16,621 nt of DNA from JASFUX01 sp050050115 (lineage in GTDB: Bacteria > Pseudomonadota > Alphaproteobacteria > Caulobacterales > Maricaulaceae), in the NCBI GenBank assembly GCA_050050115.1, contig JASFUX010000043.1, positions 1 to 16,621 on the forward strand, in the 5' to 3' direction. Below the pieces are notes generated by a model. That model did not search any database, had not been told where the DNA came from, and saw nothing but the letters and a program-made list of their open reading frames with translations. How positions within the stretch are numbered: position 1 is the first letter of the stretch; the number at the start of each line of letters is the position of its first letter. Made by a program: the position numbers and the translations under genes. Shown in pieces: positions 8,372 through 14,014 of this stretch.

Positions 8372-9076
8372 CTAGTTGTTTCCGCCGAGAGCGCCGTTGA
8401 TCAGGTCGTTGAGGTCGACGCCGGCCGGCAGGCCCGGAGCGTCGCCGCCCGAACCGCCTGTCGCGGAAGGAAGACCGAAGCCGCCCAGGTCGATCTGCTG
8501 GATGGTGACATTGTCGGGAACCTCGTAGTTGGCCGGATCGCCGCTCGAGGAGCGGTCGAGCGCGACCGCCGTGCGGGTGAAGGACGCCGGACCCATGCCT
8601 TCGAGCACTTGCTCGAGCAGCAGCAGGTCCGGGGTCAGGCACGCCTGCCCCATCTGCGCGCTGGCGTAGACCTCGCATGTCTCACCGACAATCGATTTGG
8701 TCTCCCCGGTCGGCGAAAAGCCCATCGCCGAGATGAAGGCTTGCGCGACTTCCTCCGGATCGCCATCCACGACATCCGCCATCGGGTCGTCGGTGCGCGT
8801 GCCCTGGAGCGTGTCGAGATCCCAGCTGATGATTTCACCGTTCTTGCGGATCGTGTGCCGGTTCTGGCTCTGGGTGACGCCGAGCATGTTCAGCTCGAGC
8901 GTCTCGATCGTGTAGGTCGTCGCCAAGTTGGTCCCGCACTCGATCACTTGTCCGGAAAGCCCCCCGGTCTGCTCATAGGTGATGCATTGACCCGCGGCTT
9001 CGGCCGGATCGGCCGAGCATGCCGACAGCGCCGCGACGCCGAGAGCGCCGAGAAGAAATGTCGATGACAGACGCAT
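8372..9076 (-). CDS. Predicted lipoprotein of unknown function
   Basis: This 234-residue protein has a signal peptide MRLSSTFLLGALGVAALSAC with the lipidated Cys at 20. AAGGAG sits six bases before the ATG. The mature part has four more cysteines (C31, C47, C134, C146), possibly two disulfides. The middle, with IRKNGEIISWDLD and later SIVGETCEVYAS followed by GQACLTPDLL, reads like a beta-rich domain in which a bound 'G-x-x-C-x-x-Y' strand recurs. It faintly recalls DUF4412-type periplasmic proteins, but this is a weak impression. The tail is Gly-rich (SATGGSGGDAPGLPAG) and ends in NDLINGALGGNN. Its start is 18 bp after the stop of the vWA gene on the same strand, so the two are almost certainly cotranscribed and may act together in the envelope. 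I assign no function. Confidence 0.85.
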   Translation of the reverse strand: MRLSSTFLLGALGVAALSACSADPAEAAGQCITYEQTGGLSGQVIECGTNLATTYTIETLELNMLGVTQSQNRHTIRKNGEIISWDLDTLQGTRTDDPMADVVDGDPEEVAQAFISAMGFSPTGETKSIVGETCEVYASAQMGQACLTPDLLLLEQVLEGMGPASFTRTAVALDRSSSGDPANYEVPDNVTIQQIDLGGFGLPSATGGSGGDAPGLPAGVDLNDLINGALGGNN

Positions 9077-9094
9077 GGGAGGCTCCTTGTTGAT

Positions 9095-10741
9095 CTATCG
9101 AACGTAGGAAAAAACGATCTCGACGTGCTCGCCGTCGACGATCTCGATGTCCCGGCTTTCATCCGCGCCGCTCAGCCGAGCGCTGACGCGGTAGCGGCCC
9201 GGCAGATAGGCCGTGCGGGACTCGCTCCGGTAGACGCGCCGCCCCTGCTCGCGGTCTTGCGCGTCGAGCCGGCCGATCGCGTATCCATTGTCGGGCGCAG
9301 CCTCTCCGTCGGGCGTTTGATAGCGAACGACGAGCGTTCCCGCCGGTGCGGCGATCGTCTGTTCGCCGTCGGCGTCCGGCACGGTGAAGTCAGCGAGCGC
9401 GAAAGGGGTCAGCTCGGAGTCCAGGCGCAGCTCATAGGTTCCCGGCGCGGCGGTCACGCCGTTGTTGACGTGGCCCTCAAAAATCTCCTCGCCGTCGCGC
9501 CAGAGGCCGAAATTGTAGCTGAACGTCTCGCCCGTCTCGCCGGCGAGCACCGTCACGCGCTGGCGCACGCGTTGATCGAGCTCGAAGGTGATGGTCTTGG
9601 CGTCGCCGGCGACGAAGCTTTCCTCGACGGTGACGGCCTGATCGTTGACCTGAGCGCGAAACTCGTAGGCGCCTTCGTTCACGAAAGCGGTATCCTGAGG
9701 CCGGAAGGTGAAGACCTCCGCGCCGTTCTGATAGACGCGCACCAGCGATCCCGAGACCGGATCGCCGTCGACCAGGAACTCGGCAGCGACTTGCGGCGGC
9801 GTGACCACCTCGACTTCAACAACCGTCTCGCCGCGTTCAATTACTTCTGCGGTCAGTTCGACGGGCGCGTAGAGGTCGCCATTGCGCGTCAGGTGGCCGA
9901 CGCGCAACGCTTGCTCGCCGGCGACCGTCGGGAAGCGGCGGTCGGTGCGGCCGGACTGGCTCTCTCCGTCGGGTCCTTCGACCTCGGCGTGAGCGAACAC
10001 GGGCTCGCCGGCCTCGTTGCGCGCTTGGACCACCACCGCGTAGCCCATCGTCTGGTCGACCGGCTGAGGATCCGCATCGGGCTCGACCAACGCGGCTTGC
10101 CGGATCTCGCTCAAGCCGTCGGCGAGGTCGGCCGCCGAGGCGGCGTCGCGATAAACCGTGCCCGACGCGTCCGCGATGCACTGCATCGCGGCGCGGGCGA
10201 CGTCGTCGAGACCGAGGCCGACGACATGAATCTGCACGCCCACGTCCTGTTCCGCCCAGGCGGCGGCAAGCGCGCACGGATCGGCGTCGCAACTTTCGAT
10301 CCCGTCGGTGATCACGATGATGTCGCCGCGCCGACCGTCGAAGTCCGCCAGCGCCTGGCGCAGGCTCCAATCGATCGGCGTACGCCCGCGCGGAATGACT
10401 GACTCCGCCGTCGCGGCGACGGTCGCGGACACTTCCGATGCCGGAGAGAAATCCGCGATTAGCTCAGAATCGCGACAGTCGTCGGCGCGACGGTGGCCGT
10501 AGGCGCGAAATGCAAGCTCACGGTCGGAAAAATCTTCGGCGAGAAAGCTGGCCAAAGCCTCGCGCGCGGCTTCGTACTTGCGCCGCCCGTCCGCAAGCTC
10601 GCCCCACATCGAGTTCGAGCTGTCGTAGATGACCATCACGCCGGGGGCTCGCTCAGCCTCGTCCTGCGCCTGGGCGGACGATCCGGCCGCGAAGGCGCAC
10701 ATGAGGGCGCACGCCGCCGCCAAAGCTCGCACGCGATTCAT
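9095..10741 (-). CDS. Secreted von Willebrand factor A (vWA) domain protein
   Basis: The 548-residue protein starts at the ATG at 10741, behind GAGGAGGGGAG. It begins with a signal peptide MNRVRALAAACALMCAFAAG and a likely cleavage after AQA near residue 25. The open frame continues upstream but only as low-complexity Arg/Ala sequence. The vWA domain (about 34-215) has a complete metal-ion-dependent adhesion site: D40-S-S-N-S44 in IYDSSNSMWG, T121 in GRTPIDWSL and D146 in VITDGIESC. Cysteines C89, C151, C156 and C188 may form disulfides. The remaining ~320 residues look like several beta-sandwich repeats with recurring 'PGTYELRL / EGAYEFRA / PGRYRVSA' strands. vWA proteins with MIDAS typically bind protein partners through a divalent cation. 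It is exported, probably periplasmic or surface-attached. It heads a minus-strand operon with the lipoprotein at 8372-9076 and is divergent from a Cys-rich secreted protein. Confidence 0.9.
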   Translation of the reverse strand: MNRVRALAAACALMCAFAAGSSAQAQDEAERAPGVMVIYDSSNSMWGELADGRRKYEAAREALASFLAEDFSDRELAFRAYGHRRADDCRDSELIADFSPASEVSATVAATAESVIPRGRTPIDWSLRQALADFDGRRGDIIVITDGIESCDADPCALAAAWAEQDVGVQIHVVGLGLDDVARAAMQCIADASGTVYRDAASAADLADGLSEIRQAALVEPDADPQPVDQTMGYAVVVQARNEAGEPVFAHAEVEGPDGESQSGRTDRRFPTVAGEQALRVGHLTRNGDLYAPVELTAEVIERGETVVEVEVVTPPQVAAEFLVDGDPVSGSLVRVYQNGAEVFTFRPQDTAFVNEGAYEFRAQVNDQAVTVEESFVAGDAKTITFELDQRVRQRVTVLAGETGETFSYNFGLWRDGEEIFEGHVNNGVTAAPGTYELRLDSELTPFALADFTVPDADGEQTIAAPAGTLVVRYQTPDGEAAPDNGYAIGRLDAQDREQGRRVYRSESRTAYLPGRYRVSARLSGADESRDIEIVDGEHVEIVFSYVR

Positions 10742-10926
10742 GCCAAAGCTCCCCTCCTCGGAATGACGGCGGACAGGCTCGGCGTTCGCGCGCATGCACG
10801 CAATTCGCACAGATGCACTAGTCGCCCGCGCGACGGCGACGCGCGCCATTAGCACATCTGTGCGAATTGGCTCTCCAGCCGCGACACCTTCTTCTTTAGC
10901 GGGCAGGGACTGTTCAGGAGGGATAC
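10742..10926. promoter_or_regulatory. Divergent intergenic region between vWA and Cys-rich secreted genes
   Basis: This 185-bp region contains the promoters of both genes. The ribosome binding sites are at its ends: GAGGAGGGGAG (minus strand) for the vWA gene and AGGAGGG (about 10916-10922) for the plus-strand gene. Its main feature is the long inverted repeat at 10801-10869, listed separately. No clear sigma-70 boxes stand out. Confidence 0.5.
10801..10869. repeat. 15-bp perfect inverted repeat with nested inner dyad, candidate operator
   Basis: The left arm CAATTCGCACAGATG (10801-10815) and right arm CATCTGTGCGAATTG (10855-10869) are exact reverse complements. Between them CGCGCG-ACGGCGA-CGCGCG (10827-10845) is a second dyad centred within a base of the first. 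The centre (about 10835) is 94 bp from the vWA start codon and 92 bp from the start of the Cys-rich gene. Such symmetry suggests two copies of one regulator site, each serving one promoter, or a cooperative looped operator. The repeat is directly visible; the operator role is inferred. A very small mobile element or a cruciform is an alternative. Confidence 0.6.
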
Positions 10927-11421
10927 ATGTCGCGTACACGAATTGCTTTGCTCGCCGCCGGATCGATCGGCGCGATCGCGCTCGCAGCGCCGGCGTCGGC
11001 GCAAAGTTACATGCAGCAGTGCACCGCGCTTATCGAATCGTGGAGCGCTTGCACCGAGAGCGGGGAGTCTTGCGAGACGCAGTACAGCGCCGTCGAAGAA
11101 GAGTGCAAGTGCCACACCTACCGGCGAGGCGAATGGGTGCTTGTCGACGCGGCCGTGGCCGCCAACAACGTCTGCGGCGAACCGCCGACGACCATCATCG
11201 TTCCCCCGCCGCCTCCGCCTCCGCCGACCGAGATTGTCGGTGATCCGCGGGGCGGCGGCGGAAACGATCCCGGCGAGGAGTTCGACCCGCGCAACGGCCG
11301 CCCGGGCGGCAATCCACCTCGGGGCGAATCCCCGCGCGGGACCGGCGGCGGAGACGATGGGAGCGCCTCGGGAAGCGCAACCGGCCGCGCGCAAGCTTCG
11401 GAAACCCGCGACGACGACTAG
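10927..11421 (+). CDS. Small secreted Cys-rich protein with poly-proline hinge
   Basis: This 164-residue protein has AGGAGGG five bases before the ATG and a signal peptide MSRTRIALLAAGSIGAIALA, cleaved after APASA. The mature N-terminal part (about 27-85) holds six cysteines (C32, C42, C49, C60, C62, C83), enough for three disulfides, in a compact helical-looking domain with QQCTALIESWSACTES and EEECKCHTY. A run of eight prolines (93-100) follows. The tail from 101 to 164 is Gly, Asp, Arg and Pro-rich and probably disordered. This is a small exported binding or structural domain on a flexible stalk. I do not recognise the family. The gene is divergent from the vWA operon and shares its regulatory region. 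It lies just upstream of the response-regulator operon, but a 173-bp gap makes a common transcript uncertain. Confidence 0.85.
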   Translation: MSRTRIALLAAGSIGAIALAAPASAQSYMQQCTALIESWSACTESGESCETQYSAVEEECKCHTYRRGEWVLVDAAVAANNVCGEPPTTIIVPPPPPPPPTEIVGDPRGGGGNDPGEEFDPRNGRPGGNPPRGESPRGTGGGDDGSASGSATGRAQASETRDDD

Positions 11422-11449
11422 GGCGGTGCCTGAAGTCTGCAACGCAATA

Positions 11450-11471
11450 GGCGCGCTATCGCCTGCGCGCC
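11450..11471 (+). terminator. Weak candidate terminator after the Cys-rich gene
   Basis: GGCGCGC (11450-11456) pairs with GCGCGCC (11465-11471) around an 8-nt loop, 28 bp after the stop codon. There is no T-tract, so it is only a plausible hairpin. It would separate the Cys-rich gene from the signalling operon that starts at 11595. Confidence 0.25.
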
Positions 11472-11594
11472 GACTGCGGATCAACGTGAAGATGGCACCG
11501 GCGCGGACTTTCGGACCGCACCGGCGTTCGTCTATCTTTACAAGGGAGCAGAGCCACGACGTTCGCAGCAAGCCCAGGCACGGCGGGGGACGCC
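11472..11594 (+). promoter_or_regulatory. Probable promoter and leader of the response-regulator operon
   Basis: These 123 bases precede the three-gene signalling operon. A short direct repeat GCACCGGCG occurs twice (around 11493-11501 and 11518-11526), flanking a GC-rich segment. A slightly AT-rich stretch (tctatctttacaag, about 11530-11543) is the best region for a promoter, and GGGGGACGCC directly before the ATG is the ribosome binding site. No confident -35/-10 pair was found. Confidence 0.3.
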
Positions 11595-12221
11595 ATGAAG
11601 ATCATGCTGGTCGACGACCACCCGGTGTTCCGATCCGGCATGGCGATGACGCTGAAGTCCCTGTTCGACGGCGCGGAGATCATCGAGGCCGGCGACGTCG
11701 CGCGCTTGAACGCGCTGCTCGACAACGCCGAAACGCCGCCGGATCTGCTGGTGCTCGACCTCTTGTTTCCCGGTTTCAACGCCCGGGTCGACTTTCCTGC
11801 GCTGCGCCGCCGCCTGCCGGTGACGCCGATGATCGTCGTTTCGATGATCTACGACAACGACCTCATCGAGCATCTGATGCGAGCCGGCGCGAACGGATTC
11901 GTCTCCAAGGCCGCCCCGCCGGCCGAGCTGTCCGCGGCGATCCTGGCGGTGATGGACGGAGAGACCGTCGTACGGCGCGCGGCCGGCCCAGCGTCGTCCG
12001 AAGTCGCAACAGCCCTGGACGACCCGCTCGGCGCGCTGTCTCCGCGTCAGCTCGACGTGATGCGTCGGGTCGCGCAAGGGCTTTCGAACAAGGAGATCGC
12101 ACGCGAGCTTGAAATCTCGCCGTATACGGTGCGCATTCATGTCTCCGCGGCTTTGCGCGCCTTGGGGCTCGCCAACCGTTCGGCGCTCGCGTCCTACGCG
12201 GCTTCGCGCGGCCTGGGATAG
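11595..12221 (+). CDS. NarL/LuxR-family response regulator
   Basis: This 208-residue two-domain transcription factor has a receiver domain (about 1-120) with the acidic pair D7-D8 in MLVDDHPVFRSGM, the phosphoacceptor D55 in LLVLD, S83 at the Thr/Ser switch position and K105 in FVSKAAP. A LuxR-type helix-turn-helix follows at about 146-192 (LSPRQLDVMRRVAQGLSNKE, then IARELEISPYTVRIHV). Phosphorylation at D55 normally promotes dimerisation and DNA binding. It is the first gene of an operon: the hybrid histidine kinase starts 10 bp after its stop, making that kinase the obvious partner. Its targets may include its own operon or the adjacent envelope genes, which is speculation. Confidence 0.95.
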   Translation: MKIMLVDDHPVFRSGMAMTLKSLFDGAEIIEAGDVARLNALLDNAETPPDLLVLDLLFPGFNARVDFPALRRRLPVTPMIVVSMIYDNDLIEHLMRAGANGFVSKAAPPAELSAAILAVMDGETVVRRAAGPASSEVATALDDPLGALSPRQLDVMRRVAQGLSNKEIARELEISPYTVRIHVSAALRALGLANRSALASYAASRGLG

Positions 12222-12231
12222 GGCGAACGCA

Positions 12232-14013
12232 ATGGCCGACGCCTCCGCACCCGACGCCGGACCCGTCACGCCAGAACGCGTCCGAACCGTCGATCCGGCG
12301 CAACGGCGCGCGGCGGCGGCGCTTGATCAGGCCGCCGACCCGGCCGTCGCTGCGGCGCAGATCGCCGCGGCCGCGTTCTTCACCTACGTTGTCTCCCGCG
12401 ACCAACCCGGCGTCTGGACCGCGTTTACACCTATCGCGCTTGCGCTCGCACACGGAGCGCTCGCTCTTTTGAACGCGCGCGGGCCGGTTCCACACCCTCT
12501 TGCAGTCGTGATCATGTTTGCGGCGATCTGCGGCGCGGTCTGGTCGCTTTCGGTGTTCTTCTTCTTTCCTCACGGCGATCCAGGCCTGCAGCTCGCCGCT
12601 GCGTTCGCCGTTGGCGGCGGCGCGCTGGCTCTGGCGGCGGCTTTCCACGTCCACCCACCCGCGAGCTTCGCCGCGATCGCAGTTCCCGCGCCGCTGTTCA
12701 TCGTCCTCCTGCTGATCGAGAACGCCTCGCGCAACTTCCCTCTCGCCGCTCTGTTCGCGCTCTTGTGGCTGGTGCTGATGTGGCTGTCCGCGCAGCTCTC
12801 AGCTGCGGCTCGCGCGCGGATCGCGCTGCAATCGGAGAAAGAGCTGCTGATCGAGAACGTCGCCGCCAAGGCCCGTGAGCTGGAGGCGGCGCGGTTTGCG
12901 GAAGCGTCCGCGCGCGCAGAGGCCGAGGAGGCTAACGCCTCGAAGTCGCGCTTCCTCGCTCATTCGAGCCACGACCTGCGCCAGCCGCTGCACGCCATCG
13001 GGCTGTTTCTCGAAACCTTGCCCGCCGGCGGCGACGATCCGGAGGTCGCCGCCGTGGTCGACCGGGTCAAGCAATCGCTCGAGGTGCTCTCGAAGCTGTT
13101 CGACTCCCTGCTCGACGTCACCATGCTGGACACCGGGCAAATTGAGGTGAAGCCGCAAGCCTTCTCGGCGGAGCGCTTGCTGACCGAGGTTCGAGACGAT
13201 TTCGCCTCGGTGGCCGACGCTTGCGGGGTCGAGCTGCGCGTCGCGCCGACGCGGCTGTGGCTGCGCTCCGATCCCGTGATCGTCCGGCGGATCGTGCAGA
13301 ACCTGGTCTCGAACGCGATCCGGCACGCCGATCGCGGAGCCGTGCTGATCGGCGCGCGGCGCGCCGAGGGCGCGATCGGCATCGATGTCGTCGACACCGG
13401 CTCGGGCGTGCGGCCCGAGGACCGCGCCCGCATCTTTCAGGAGTTCACCAAGATCGAGAGCGAGGCGCGCTCCGAGAGCCCCTCAGGGCTCGGCCTCGGT
13501 CTGGCGATCGTCGAGCGGCTGGCGAAGATACTTGGACTGAAGGTCGCGCTGCGCTCGACGCTCGGTCGGGGCAGCCGCTTCCGCCTCGCCGGCCTCGCGC
13601 GTACTGAGAAACCCGCGGATGTCGACGTCGCCGCAACGCCTGCGCAGGCTCCGCCGAACCGGCGCATCGCCGTCTTCGACGACGACGAAGACACGCTCAA
13701 AGCTACAGGACAGCTGCTCTCCCGCTGGGGCTTTGCAGTCGATCTTTACGCGGATTGGCCGACAGAGCTTCGCGCGGCGCCGGACGTGCTCGTCTGCGAC
13801 TATCGCCTGGGCGGCGCCAAGACTGGACTCGACGTCATAGAAGACGTGCGCGCTACGGCGGCCCGTCCCGTGCCGGCCCTAATCGTCACCGGCTCTGCGC
13901 TGCCCGAGCTGCACCGGCGCGGCCGCGAGCTGGAGATTCCCATCCTCGCCAAGCCGGTCCGTCCTGCGCAGCTGCGCTCTGCGATCCTTGCCGCGCTCGC
14001 GGGAGACGTCTGA
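12232..14013 (+). CDS. Six-TM hybrid sensor histidine kinase with C-terminal receiver
   Basis: This 593-residue inner-membrane kinase starts at the ATG at 12232, 10 bp after the regulator stop; an open frame upstream to 12109 merely overlaps that gene. About six membrane helices lie between residues 42 and 188, with short loops and no large periplasmic domain. A coiled coil (190-235) leads to the dimerisation and phosphoacceptor motif SSHDLRQPLHA with H247. The ATPase domain shows N361 in QNLVSNAIRH, D388 in VDTGSGV and the glycine lid GLGLGLAIV. A linker leads to a receiver domain (about 478-590) with D483-D485, phosphoacceptor D523 in VCDYRLGG, T553 and K574. No HPt domain is seen, so either the kinase phosphorylates the NarL-type regulator directly and its own receiver modulates this, or an HPt protein lies elsewhere. 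The lack of a sensor loop suggests sensing in the membrane, or through the TPR protein encoded next. Confidence 0.93.
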   Translation: MADASAPDAGPVTPERVRTVDPAQRRAAAALDQAADPAVAAAQIAAAAFFTYVVSRDQPGVWTAFTPIALALAHGALALLNARGPVPHPLAVVIMFAAICGAVWSLSVFFFFPHGDPGLQLAAAFAVGGGALALAAAFHVHPPASFAAIAVPAPLFIVLLLIENASRNFPLAALFALLWLVLMWLSAQLSAAARARIALQSEKELLIENVAAKARELEAARFAEASARAEAEEANASKSRFLAHSSHDLRQPLHAIGLFLETLPAGGDDPEVAAVVDRVKQSLEVLSKLFDSLLDVTMLDTGQIEVKPQAFSAERLLTEVRDDFASVADACGVELRVAPTRLWLRSDPVIVRRIVQNLVSNAIRHADRGAVLIGARRAEGAIGIDVVDTGSGVRPEDRARIFQEFTKIESEARSESPSGLGLGLAIVERLAKILGLKVALRSTLGRGSRFRLAGLARTEKPADVDVAATPAQAPPNRRIAVFDDDEDTLKATGQLLSRWGFAVDLYADWPTELRAAPDVLVCDYRLGGAKTGLDVIEDVRATAARPVPALIVTGSALPELHRRGRELEIPILAKPVRPAQLRSAILAALAGDV

Positions 14014-14014
14014 C

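Noticed and set aside
9125..10402. Long plus-strand open frame antisense to the vWA gene
   Set aside because: No recognisable motifs, and it lies fully within the well-supported vWA gene.
10742..10939. Upstream extension of the vWA reading frame to 10939
   Set aside because: It starts with GTG, runs through the inverted repeat, encodes low-complexity sequence and would bury the signal peptide that starts at 10741.
12109..12231. Upstream extension of the hybrid kinase frame into the regulator gene
   Set aside because: It overlaps the helix-turn-helix coding part of the regulator and is Arg-rich. The ATG at 12232 gives normal operon spacing.
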